From: Spongilla lacustris
Taxonomy: Eukaryota > Porifera > Demospongiae > Spongillida > Spongillidae
Length of the DNA stretch: 64,000 nucleotides
Direction of reading: 5' to 3'
NCBI GenBank assembly: GCA_949361645.1
Contig: OX442431.1
Location: 5,218,473 to 5,282,472 of the forward strand
Part shown: positions 1 through 40,138 of the stretch, one piece after another
Position numbering within the stretch: position 1 is the first letter of the stretch
Layout of the letters: every line of letters starts with the position of its first letter
Notes under the pieces: generated by a model
The model's database searches: none
The model's input: the letters and a program-made list of their open reading frames with translations, nothing else
What the model was told of the DNA's origin: nothing
Program-made: the position numbers and the translations under genes

Positions 1-265
1 AGCCCCCCTAACGATATGCTGGGGGAGCTGAGCCCCCCTAATGATATGCTGGGGGAGCTGAGCCCCCCTAACGATATGCTGGGGGAGCTGAGCCCCCCTA
101 ACTTTATGCTGAGGGAGTTGAGCCCCCCTAACAATATGCTGGGGGAGTTGAGCCTCCCTAACAATATGCTGGGGGGGGGGGGCTGAGCCCCCCTAACAAT
201 ATGCTGGGGGAGCTGAGCCCCCTAATGGTATGCTGGGGGAGCTGAGCCCCCCTAACAATATGCTG
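1..265. repeat. 30-bp hairpin-forming minisatellite
   Basis: About nine tandem copies of a 30-bp unit (AGCCCCCCTAACGATATGCT then GGGGGAGCTG) start at the first base of the window and end near 265. Each unit holds a C-run followed by a G-run, so each can fold into a short hairpin. Copies differ by a few bases and G-run length. The array lies in an intron of the minus-strand ARM-repeat gene and extends off the left edge. Confidence 0.95.
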
Positions 266-329
266 GGTGGGGGGCCACTCTACATATACATATATCACCC
301 TCCTCTCCATAAAAGAAACAAATTATTAC

Positions 330-2432
330 CATTCTTTAACAGCAGCTGTACGACAATATCTAGAGCTCGCTTCTGCAGCTCCTGATTCACAATGCCAAGC
401 AGCTGTTCAGCAATGTGGCTGTCCACTATGGCCACCTGCCAGCTCTCTGTACAAGCAGTAAGGTCGTTCTCCATACAACCACTCATCCACACTCACCATT
501 CTCTACTAGTGTGTCTAAAACCTGATGGATGCCATCAAACAGGTCTTGATCCACAGACTGACAGAGAAGGGAAGAAAGGATCTTGGGCAGAGGTGACACA
601 ACAAGACTATCAAGGGAGACAGCATCTACACTTGGTAGTGAAAGAAAAGGGCAGAGATGCAAGCATGTGTGTGTGTGTGGATGTGTGAAGGTGCATATGT
701 GTGTGGGTATGTGTGAAGGTGACATGTGTGCATGTGAGAGGGCGGAGATGTAAGCATGTGCGTGGGTATGTGTGAAGGTGCATACGTGTGCATATGAGAG
801 GGTGAAGATGTAAGCATGTGCGTGGGTATGTGTGAAGGTGCATATGTGTGAGGGAATGTAGTACGAGGGTGATGGTGTGGGTATGTGATGAGGAGGGAGG
901 CACCATCCACTCTCGTCAACACCAACCTGAGTTCAGTAGCGTGTTCAGTGCCTTCAATGCCATCTGGAGGACTGCTTCATCCTCACCCTCACAAGCAAGC
1001 AATTCGATGAGAGCAGAATCAGCTTTCTGGTCCAACATCTCCTTGCTCAATTCCTCTTGAGTGTGTACAGAAAAGAGTGCAGAGGTACATATAGTTGTGG
1101 TGAAATGGAGCAGGTAACCTAGATTGTCAACACATGTAGAATCCCTCTGCCAATATTGCCCTCTGTCAATATTGCAGTAGAACCGCTCTGTCAATATTGC
1201 AGTACTTAGAATCCTTCTCTGCAGGCACCATGAAATGTGGACACCTACCAGATACTGAACAAGAGCACTGGATTCCACAAACAAAATTGTTTCATTGACT
1301 CATGCACATCTTTGAAATGTGGACACTTTGATAATCAGGACAATGAAAAAGGCATCTGTGGGCGCCATTTGTACTTCTAATTTACATATTCTTCGTACAC
1401 CCCTTATCACAGCAACAAACTCCCTCGTCTTCTACCCGCACTCACCACCTTACCAATATAAATGTATATACTATACAGTAACATACATGTACACACATAT
1501 ACATGCATATGCATACACAAGTACATACACAAGCACACATGTACATACATGTACACACATACAGCTCACCATTATTGTTGCACACATTCAACACGCAGCC
1601 ACAAGCAACGCACTTCATTCTGTCACTCAGCGGTTCCTGAACGGGGGTGGAACACTCCCACACCGTCTTGGCAAGCAGAGGACAGCCACCACTGCTGAGC
1701 AGCTGCTTGCGACACAGATCTGTAATCGATACACCAAATGGTTAACACCTTTTATTACGACGAGAAACGAAGATCAGTAAATATACAACGATTTTGGTGC
1801 GTGATTTGCAGTGTGGTGCTACGCGTTCTTGCACATAAATTGATGCATGTAAATGACTTCGAAAACATGCGCCTGTGTTTACCGTTGTCAAAACACAGGT
1901 TTCCAACGGCTCTGAGTGCCTGCAGACGAACATCTTGAGGCAGAGTGGAGGTCAGGAGAGGCGTCAGTGCCGTTATAACACCACACTCGGCAGCAACGTT
2001 CCTATAAGGTTCTACGTTGAGCAACCAGGGGGGGGGGGGGGGGGGGGGGGGGGAGGGAGGGGGGGGGGTGAAGTGTAAGGATGATCGAATGAGAGGAAGT
2101 CGTGTGAGCTGCCAAGCCTAGCTAATGTCACACCCAAGACGCCATAACATCACACGCAGTATATAACACTATATATCACCTTCTCTTCCCAACGCTGCAA
2201 ACACTTCGGCAATCGTAACCGCAAGAAGATTGTGGTTTTTAAGTGCAGTAAGCAACTGATTGCAAAATGAGGTACGATCTACACATTCTTTCGCAATCGC
2301 TGTAGAGAATGAGAAATAAAGAGAACTAGTTTTTTAAAAAAGTCTTTTCGAACACTAACTAGGTTCGTTGAGGATTTCACTAAGGGCATTTTGGACCGTC
2401 TCCTTGCAAGCAGATCCTAACGCAGCAGTCAT
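330..2432 (-). CDS. RAP1GDS1: Armadillo-repeat protein, RAP1GDS1 (SmgGDS)-like, 5' part
   Basis: Seven coding exons read on the minus strand: 2360-2432 (ATG at 2432-2430, start MTAALGSACKETV), 2180-2299, 1883-2011, 1570-1719, 927-1055, 497-625 and 330-446. All junctions are GT-AG and every intron is phase 1. The joined frame is open for about 282 residues and continues left of the window. Exons 2-7 are 117-150 nt, about one 40-50-residue ARM repeat each. Helical ARM signatures include ALRAVGNLCFDN (exon 3), CGCVLNVCNNN (exon 4) and ALKALNTLLNS (exon 5). The first two resemble RALGNICYDS and CGMLMNYSNEN of vertebrate SmgGDS in the same order. SmgGDS is a cytosolic chaperone and exchange factor for prenylated small GTPases. 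Another ARM family remains possible because the C-terminal half is not visible. It is divergent with the remodeler gene. Confidence 0.68.
650..845. repeat. GT-rich minisatellite, about 58 bp unit
   Basis: About three imperfect copies of a unit containing GTGGGTATGTGTGAAGGTGC and GAGAGGGxGxAGATGTAAGC lie in the intron between ARM exons 497-625 and 927-1055. ORFs crossing it encode only His/Thr/Pro-rich simple peptides and are not genes. Confidence 0.85.
2028..2069. repeat. Poly-G tract forming the pyrimidine tract of a minus-strand intron
   Basis: A roughly 40-base nearly pure G run on the plus strand reads as poly-C on the minus strand, just upstream of the acceptor of ARM exon 1883-2011. 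It therefore sits where a polypyrimidine tract is expected. Its length is likely unstable and error-prone. Confidence 0.8.
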
Positions 2433-2500
2433 TTTCTTTTGTGAGTAATTAGAGTTACGGTAAGGTCCACCATATCACGTTGGCAAAATGGCGGATGAAA
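2433..2500. promoter_or_regulatory. Probable bidirectional promoter of the ARM gene and the remodeler gene
   Basis: The minus-strand ATG ends at 2432. A plus-strand 5' UTR exon probably starts near here: a strong donor (GGG|GTAAGT at 2714) pairs with an acceptor at 2870 just before the remodeler ATG at 2880. The sequence AAAATGGCGG at 2485-2494 matches the YY1-type core motif common in housekeeping promoters. The transcription start is not visible directly, and the motif assignment is from family knowledge. Confidence 0.45.
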
Positions 2501-2879
2501 CAGCGGCCCCTTGATTTTGAATACCTTGTTCCTTTAAAACTGTTTTACATCGTATTAGCTCCTTGTACTAGGTACGGTTCTAAACCTCACGAAGGGTCAA
2601 GTAAGCTTTTGACATCAAAAACCTGTTCTGCTAGAAATCAACTGCAGAAAATCGAAGACTGCAATGACACAGGCCAAACAAGTGGTCTAAGGTATGCTCT
2701 GTGTTTTGCGGGGGTAAGTGTCGCTGCGTTCGTTGGATTTGATACAAATACTTAGTTAAGCCTTCAAATTTGTCGATAAGGGGGTGGAGTTTCGATTTGA
2801 ATGCGTAGGCGGTCATTTTTCAATCTTAAAATTTAAATTTTTAAAATCGTATTGTATTGTTTCTGTACAGATCAAAACT

Positions 2880-32163
<29,284 letters not shown>

Positions 32164-33963
32164 CATTGCCCCCCCCCCCCCTTCTCGGTTATACAGGCAT
32201 ATTAGTTGTGTATGGAGTGCACTTATTTTACGCATTTTATCTTCATTTGATTGTCTATTATCTCTGTCTTCCAACCTTGTTTGTGTCGACTTACTTTTGT
32301 GTGGTCCTACATTTTAAATCCTCTAAGGTACTTCTGTATCCATGCCACTGTTGTTTTTCGTAGATTGAGGAGGGAGGTGGGATTGACCAGGAAAGTATCT
32401 CATGTTATAATCTTGCAAGAGCCACGCATCACCTTTTAATTAATCGGTAGAACAGGACTGAAATTAAAACAACTAATAGCCATTTACATGTGCTGGTATA
32501 TTAATTTGATTTATAAAGGAAGTAATTTTATCATATGTAAAAGATGTCAACGTTTTACACGGGGCGACTTGTCGCAATTGTTGGCTGTACACGTAGTCAA
32601 AGAGAATGTTAACGATGAAATAGCTTAATAGATAACGACCAGTCGTTTGTGCCAGAAAATAGAATGCCTTTCTAATCCTGAGCTAAGCGATCAAAGAGAT
32701 TCAATCGGAAGTCAGTGCGTACTTAATAATAATATATGGTCTGAGAACGGGACAGGACTTGATTGTGAGATCAGCCTTTGTCAGATGTAAGTGTTATACT
32801 CGGAAGCGATACAACATATTGTGCATGCATTCTTAATTACTGTGCGTGAGTTTTGGTCTCTGATATTGAGCCTGTTACGTAGTTGGGCGTACTAGTATAT
32901 AGCCCGACTATCGCGTTTTGGCGGAAATCGGGTATAGCAAGCCTGTCTATTAAAACAATAGTCTTGTGTATACCATGTACAGTAGTGGCTCACCACCCGG
33001 TAATAATTTCACTTATCCGCTCACTCATACGACCACTTAGCCAATCCGACCACCGTCTATAATAAGACTAGTAGTGCGTAAATTTTGCGGGGTGTTTTTG
33101 ACACCTTTCATTCATTAGTCCTAATACAGTTGGTAGCTCTAAAAACCACCATGCATTCGATTGCGGGGGAAATCGACGATCCCGTATTACTGGAGTACGA
33201 GTTAGCAACACGAGCCCGCTCTAAGCTTGCTTTATGATCTCTGGTTTTTTTCACCGCTAATTTACTGGTATTCTAATCAAAGCACACTTCGAAAGGCGGG
33301 AAACTCGTCGTATTAGCGAGTTTTTACCACAAGGGTGGTCTTACTAGTGAGACCAAGATTGTGTGTCGATCTGATAGTGCTTGTGGGCTATACATGTATG
33401 CTAACCTATGTAATACGATGTATATGTAATAGCCCACACTCGCTATCAGATGAAACTAGAAGGTCAGGCTACGCCCAACTGCCTGTTACTTCACATCTGG
33501 CGCTTTTATTCGCAGGAATTAAATTATTTCGGAATGAGGTACATTGTTGCTTTTGATTAACCCATTTGGACAGATTAATGACTTACCAGGTTGTATGGAA
33601 AAGAAAAAAGGAAACTATGTATCATATCTGATGCTTGGTATCTAGATGCTATATAAATTGTACAGCAAGTTAGTACTCAAGTCCCTCCATAATCATTTAC
33701 ACCTGGCTGCACCCTACATGTAGGCCAATCCCATGGTACTGTGGCGTCCGTGGGGGAGTAGAAATTTGATAGGCTTCCCCCCCCTCCCCCGTTCATGCAT
33801 GGTTCCTTTACATTCAACATTGGACCTTCCATCACGGGAGTTATAAAGGCAATTTCAATAAAACATGAGTTCATACCTTTATCATAAAAGCGGTTTTGCT
33901 GTATAATGCCCAATACAATGAACTAGCTCCAGTGTTCTATATTAATAGGTATTTTAATTGCAG
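32164..33963. other. Intergenic region upstream of the synthetase gene
   Basis: No coding exon identified. It must contain the remodeler 3' UTR and the promoter and first exon(s) of the synthetase, because the synthetase long exon starts after an acceptor at 33963. About a third is occupied by the 600-bp inverted-repeat element at 32881-33480. Confidence 0.6.
32881..33480. mobile_element. 600-bp inverted-repeat element with 9-bp target duplication
   Basis: AGTTGGGCGTA at 32881-32891 is repeated inverted at 33470-33480. The 9-bp sequence GCCTGTTAC flanks it at 32870-32878 and 33481-33489, with two extra bases on the left. A 9-bp duplication suggests a Mutator-like element. Internal GCGTTTTGGCGG is shared with the hairpin at the centre of the giant palindrome (48707-48817). 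No ORF. Confidence 0.75.
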
Positions 33964-36900
33964 GTCTACTAACACAGCAAAATTGAAATTTGCACAATAC
34001 TTCATTGAAGCATGTGCCCTAAATCCAGATTCAACTGCAATCCTAACAGGTACGCATAGATATAGCTACCGGCAGCTGCAAAAGGCTGCTCTACATGTGC
34101 AGTCCATACTTAAGGATGTTGGAGTTAGACAATCTCAGTTGGTGGCCATTTGCATTCCAAGGTCTGCTGCTCTTGTGGCAGCTATGCTGGGCTGTGTCCT
34201 TCACGGTACAGCATTCCAACTGATCGATACCTCTTTGCCTGCTCTTAGAGTAAAGCTTCTTCTTGAGATTACTAGACCTTGCATACTACTTTATGCCTCT
34301 CAATACCACTCCAACATAGAGTTGGCACTGTCAGCATGTGCTTCTATCCTTCCTCTCAGTGTTTCTATTGAGCATGATCAAAGGGGCATTTGTATCAATC
34401 ACCGGCAGCAGGAGGGAGAGATCGAGTCTTCAAAGCTGAAAGTTATGGAGAATTTTGAATGTGGTGATGATGTTTTGTATGTCATTTTTACCTCTGGTTC
34501 CACTGGTGCTCCAAAAGCAGTATGTGTGTCAGTGTCAGGCACTCTTAATAGATTTGAATGGATGTGGAAGGAGTACCCGTTCACTTCAAGTGATGTTACT
34601 TGCTTTAAAACATCGGTCAACTTTGTAGACTACATTTGGGAAGTTTTTGGAGCACTCCTGAAAGGTAGTCCATTGGCAGTTCCTCTGGAAGAGGAAACTA
34701 AGGACCCACGTCTTCTTGCAGATGTCATCCAAAGGTTGAATGTGACACGCCTGACCCTTGTACCGTCCTACATACGGTATCTGTTGGAATACACAACTTC
34801 CTCAGACAGCCTAAAATCCCTCACACATTGCATATCCAGTGGTGAACCACTTTCCTTAAGTCTAGCAAAAAAGTTCTTAAGAGCTCTTCCATCTTGCAAG
34901 CTTCTTAATCTGTATGGTACTTCAGAAATCTCTGCAGACATAACATACTTTGAAGTCACTTCTGAGTATGTAGAAAAGACTGGTAATTCATTTGTACCAA
35001 TTGGCAAACCAATTGCCAATGTCATGATTGATGTCATTGATCCCAACACTGGGGATGTCATTTCAAAGGACTCATCCATACCTGGTGAGCTGGTTACATA
35101 TGGGGTGTGCGTGGCAAATTCTTACCTTAATTCAAATGATAAATCATTGGTCACAAGTGGTCTGAAAAGTTTTAATACACATGATCTTGTTCATTACAAT
35201 TCATCCGGTGACTTCATGTACATTGGAAGACGTGATCACCAGATCAAAGTCAGAGGAGTGCGTATCAATCCTTCTGAAATTGAAGCTATGTTAGAAAAGA
35301 ACAGTAGTATTGAAAGGGCAGTAGTGGCTGCAGATGAGTCTCACATGAATCTAATAAGCTTCATACAGATCAATGAGAGTCATTGTACCAGCAAGGAGTC
35401 CAGTGCTGTCATTGAGTATGGAGGAGCAAGCTTCTTCACAAACACCTCTCTTAGTGAAGCCACAGCTACTGAACTTCTCGATCTTCTTCCACAATACCTT
35501 GTCCCATCACTGTATGTCTTCACCCACAGGCTTCCAACTCTTCCATCAGGCAAGGTAAGCAGAAAAGAATTACCACCTCTACCGGAGATTAGAAAACTGC
35601 TCTCAGAATCAGTAAGTGAAATTAAACAACTTAGTAAGACAGAAGAACAACTCTGTTGCATTATCAAAAATCTTTTACAACTAAGTAGTGTGTCCTTAGC
35701 TGGGAATTTTTTTGCCCTTGGAGGAAATTCACTTTCAGCCATTGAGCTGGCCAGCAACATAGAAGAATCATTTCACTGTAAGTTGTCAGTCAGTACTATC
35801 ATCGTGAGCCCAACAATGCGATCATTGGCAACTGCGATTGATAATGAAATTGCTAAGAATGCAACTGTATCAGTATGCAGTGATGATGATTTTGATGTAA
35901 ATACAAGTAACTCCACAGGAACTTTGACATTTGGTCAGGAGAGTGTATTTGTTTCTGAGCGTATAGCTGATTGTGATGTTTATGAGATTGGTGTAGCTGC
36001 CAAATGTTTGCAAAAGATCCATGTTGAATATTTCTGGAAATCTGTTCATGACCTAACTATGAGTCATGAGTCTCTTAGAACACTGTTTCCATGCACATTG
36101 TATGGAGAACCGTTTCAAAAGGTATTGATCCCTGACAGTCCTGAGTGTTTAGCTGTCATTGCATCAGCATGCAGTGTTGTAGATTGTGCAAAGGAACATC
36201 CATTGAGGTTTATAGATGGTCAGGTCAGCTTACCTAACTTACATGCTAACCTTTCGGAAGGTCCATTGTGGAAGTTCACACTTTTCACCAATGTCCTTAT
36301 CCCAGGAGAAGTTGGTCTTTGCAGTGTTATAGCCTTTCAAGCACACCATATTATGACAGATGGATGGTCCATGCAGCAGTTGCTTACAGATTTAGAAGAC
36401 ACATATTTGAAATATGTTAAAGAAACAAAAGATGGGATCAAACATCATAATAATTCAAAGCCACGCTATGCCATCCAACAAGCTATGCAACAACGTTCAA
36501 TCGTTTATGATAAACAGTTGAGATTCTGGGAAGCAAGGTTACGAGACGCTGCCTTGCCATTTTTTTTGCATCCAAAATGTATTCCTTCCTACACAAATAA
36601 TCACGAGTCCTTCTCAATTCACAAGATATTCAATACGCCTCTTAGTGAGATCACTAGCTTTTGCCAGGCAAATTCAATCACAGAGTTTACATTTGCTTTA
36701 ACTGGTTTGCTAGTAGCAATCTATGCACTCAATGGCTTGCAAGATATTGTGGCAATTATACCCAATGCTAGTCGTAATCATGAGAATATTAAAGTCAGTG
36801 GATTGTTCGATAACTGCTTACCGTTGAGGACAATGTTTAATAGCACAACAAATCTGCATTTTCTATTGAAGAGTGTCAAGGATGGTGTGCTAAATATGAT

Positions 36901-38980
36901 TGAAAATCAAATGCCGTTTTTAGTGTTAGAAAGAGAATTGTATAAAAGGGAGTTTATAATACCTAATCATCCATTCTTTTCTGGGTTATTAGATCAACTG
37001 CTGTTTGTCTGTGATTACAAATATTCTGCAGCTTTTTCCAATTCTGTTTTATTCCAGAGCATTCCAATTCTTCATTCTACTACCGACTTTGTTATGGAGT
37101 TTTATGTGACTGTTAGTATGGATAGTTTTGATGTTCAAGTCGTTTATTCGGATCAGCTATATGATGCAAGCACAATACAGGTATTGCTAAACACTTGGGA
37201 GAGTGTGATGGAAACTATGGTAAAGCATGTATACCTGTATGTACCTCTAAAGTTACTCTGTCAAGATCTTTACATTCCTTCATCTACAAGTGTACATGAT
37301 GAACAACAATTGAGGATTGAAGACTTCTTGTTATCTCCTATGAGACCGCTAGATTCAAATGAAGATATTACTGCTGTTTCTTTAAACTGCAACGAACAAA
37401 TCACACAGCAACAGATATCTTCCATTCAGCAAAGCCTGCATACCATAATTAGTGACTTGGTTTCAGGTGGTCATGCTACTGTGATCACAAACCTCTCACT
37501 TTCAGCATTTGTCATTGCACTGATAGCTGTGGCAACAAAAATGAACTGTGCTTTTTCCTTCTTCTCATCACTGACAAGAATGGTGGAGAATTTAAAAGAA
37601 ATTGCAAACGATACATCATTTTGTATTGTAGTCACAAATATAGAAGATCATGAATACATCCTCAAGAATGTACCATCAGAAAACCTGCCTAGTGTCAGTG
37701 TTGTTACAATACACTCACTTCTAAATCTTAATCCAACAGATATAACACCATTTTATGCCAACTCATTAGTCTGCAGTGATATGATAATCATGAGTTCCAA
37801 GTGGCAATCTGATGTAAAAATATGTTCACATCTTACAAATAAATATTTTGGTGAAGTCCATTGTGCTGCTGTGTTAATGCCACCTGCATTGTCAACCCTT
37901 CCCATAGCCACAAGTTTGCTTATTCATGGAATACCTGTACAGGTGTTCACATACCAATGCTTTGATTCATTTGTACAATTTGTTTCTAAAACTGGAGCAG
38001 AGATACTTGTGATTCCAGAAATAACTGTACCTTCAATATTACCGAAAATTGTGGGCTGTAAGGGCATCAAGTACTTATGGATTCATGGACTACCACTGGG
38101 TCTAGCCTATATCTCCAAGTGGATCACTGCTTCACAGCATGTACAGGTTATTGTTACACACAGCCTTGTACCTGAGCAGCATTTGATCACACACCACTTC
38201 AACCTTAAGGATATCCCATCCATTGAAGATGGCAGCATTCCTTGCATACCCATCGGTAGTATGTGTAAAGGATTGAATGGGAAGGTGCTTCACAGAGATG
38301 GTCGAGATGTCTGTCGAGGATTTGTTGGTAGTTTTGCCACTATGGTTGATGATCAGGTTCATCGGTCTACTTCACTTGTTAGACAGCTACTCAAGGATGG
38401 CTCATTTGAGCTTGTGTCTGTGAATGCTGAAGCATACTACAAGGGAATTGACGTGACACCTGCTTTGTTTGTACTGAGCACCATCCCCGAAGTGAGCTGG
38501 TGTGGTGTGTCCACAGGTATTGGTAAGGACAGTATTGCGGTACTGTACAGCAGTGATGTGGAAGGTTCAAGGAATGAAATAAGAGGAAAGCTTTTAGCTT
38601 ACCTCTCCCTCTCATATCTAGGCATCATCTATCCACTTGGAGTTAGTCCTCCTATAACTCCAGACTTCACTCTTGACCTGAATAGTCTTTGCTTTGCTGA
38701 CTCCTTACTAGGTCCATCAATGTTTTCAGTTGATAAGGATGATGATGAGGTTGTAGACAAAATAGTCAGATTTGTGAGCAAAGCATTTGGCATTGATTCT
38801 GAAACAGTAAGGCAGACATCTGACCTGTTAGCTGTTGGAGGCATGAGCACTGCCAATATTCTGACCCTCACTGTTGACCTCAATACTGAATTCAAAGGTG
38901 GTTATCACATTTCTGAGGTGTACCAAGCTTTAAGGGATGGCCACTTGGTTGAACTTTGTAGAGGCAGAAGACAAGAATAA
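33964..38980 (+). CDS. Nonribosomal peptide synthetase-like protein, A-T-C-A*-T, predicted beta-alanine activating
   Basis: One uninterrupted exon follows acceptor TTGCAG at 33963. The same acceptor precedes the second copy, so the in-frame ATG at 33896 is probably intronic and a short upstream exon is missing. Numbering from 33896: adenylation domain 1 (30-570) has FTSGSTGAPKAV at about 198-209, LYGTSE 339-344, GRRDHQIKVRG from 444 and SGKVSRKELP. Carrier domain 1 has FFALGGNSLSAI with the phosphopantetheine serine at 612. The condensation domain (675-1110) has the catalytic HHIMTDG at 817-823. A second adenylation-like domain (1130-1600) has lost the SGSTG loop and the A10 lysine. The last carrier domain has VGGMS, Ser1651. 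No thioesterase or reductase is seen. Residues aligned to the GrsA specificity positions read VDWTISLADK, against VDWVISLADK for beta-alanine. The product is unknown. Eukaryotic introns argue against bacterial contamination. Confidence 0.9.
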
Positions 38981-39383
38981 TTTTGTTGTGGACAGTAGTT
39001 TTTTTTTTAAATTTACTGTCTTGGAGTGTAGACATTGAATCTGAGTTGTTTGTATACATGCTACTGTGATGTATTTCTTAAATGTTAAAAAACAATAGTT
39101 AGCACACACTAACTGGTGATCGTTGCCAAAGTGAATTACTCTGGCTCCATAATTAAAGACTTCAAAGTAATGCTCACATGTTAGTATAGCATGCCAAAGG
39201 CATGCGCAGACAGGAAAAGATTAGGGCTTTAGGGCTTAGGTTTTTGGGTCCAAGGCGCGATTTGCCGACTATCCGGGGTCAAATTGCACCCACGGTGCTG
39301 TCCAGACACTCTTCATATTGCACCAAATGGGTTGCACTAGAAAATTGATCTGGCTCGTCCCAGTCTGCTTCGCATGCCACCCC
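38981..39383. repeat. 3' flank of the synthetase gene, with SINE-like repeat copy B
   Basis: 38981-39205 is AT-rich and shows no gene. ATTAAA near 39150 could be a polyadenylation signal. 39215-39370 (TTAGGGCTTTAGGGCTTAGG ... GCTGTCCAGACACTCTTC ... GGCTCGTCCCAGTCTGC) is related to 26571-26748 and leads directly into the 36-bp array. Confidence 0.5.
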
Positions 39384-39990
39384 CTGATAACCAGGCCCAG
39401 TAAGGGACCCCCTGATAACCAGGCCCACACAGGATGTAAGGTACCCCCTGATAACCATGCCCAACCAGGATGTAAGGGACCCCCTGATAACCAGGCCCAG
39501 TAAGGGAACCCCTGATAACCCGGCCCACACAGGATGTAAGGTACCCCCTGATAACCAGGCCCACCTAGGACATAAGGGGCCCCCTGATAACCAGGCCCAC
39601 ACAGGATGTAAGGTACCCCCTGATAATTAGGCTCGCACGGGACATAAGGTACCCCCTGATAATTAGGCTCACACAGGGCATAAGGAACCCATGATAACCA
39701 GGCCCAGTAAGGTACCCCCTGATAACCAGGCCCACCCAGGATGTAAGGGACCCCCTGATAACCAGGCTCACCTACGACATAAGGGGCCCCCTGATAACCA
39801 GGCCCACACAGGATGTAAGGGATCGGACCCACTGATAACCAGGCCCACACAGGATTGTAAGGGATGGGACCCCCTGATAACCAGGCTCACACAGGACGTA
39901 AGGGACCCCCTGATAACCAGGCCCATGCACACTGGACATAAGGTATACGTACCCCCTGATAACCAGGCCCACCTAGGATATAAGGTACCC
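39384..39990. repeat. 36-bp minisatellite, about 16-17 copies
   Basis: Tandem units CCCCCTGATAACCAGGCCCA then CACAGGATGTAAGGTA, with some units 1-6 bases longer. ORFs on both strands (GYQGVPYILC-type on the minus strand) are pseudo-coding artefacts of a unit length divisible by three. Units are contiguous, so it is not a CRISPR array. Confidence 0.97.
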
Positions 39991-40138
39991 CTGCTGTAGC
40001 CTCCAGTCCAGTTCTATAGTTTTAACCGGACCACTCAGTTTTTACACAATGGGATTGGGTTTGCATTGCAATCCGCTGGGAATTACTCGATGTTAATATT
40101 CATAGTGTAGTTTCACATCCATGTGTGCTCAAACTGGC

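Noticed and set aside
33896..33963. ATG at 33896 as the synthetase start
   Set aside because: An acceptor (TTGCAG) at 33963 is conserved in the second copy, while the 33896 codons are not, so these codons are most likely intronic.
33964..38980. Bacterial contamination as source of the synthetase
   Set aside because: It lies between animal genes, is preceded by a conserved splice acceptor, is duplicated with flanking animal sequence, and has no bacterial-style operon or ribosome binding site. Ancient transfer from bacteria remains possible.
39269..39850. 193-codon minus-strand GYQGVPY-repeat protein
   Set aside because: It is the 36-bp array read in a frame divisible by three. All frames of the array give long pseudo-ORFs.
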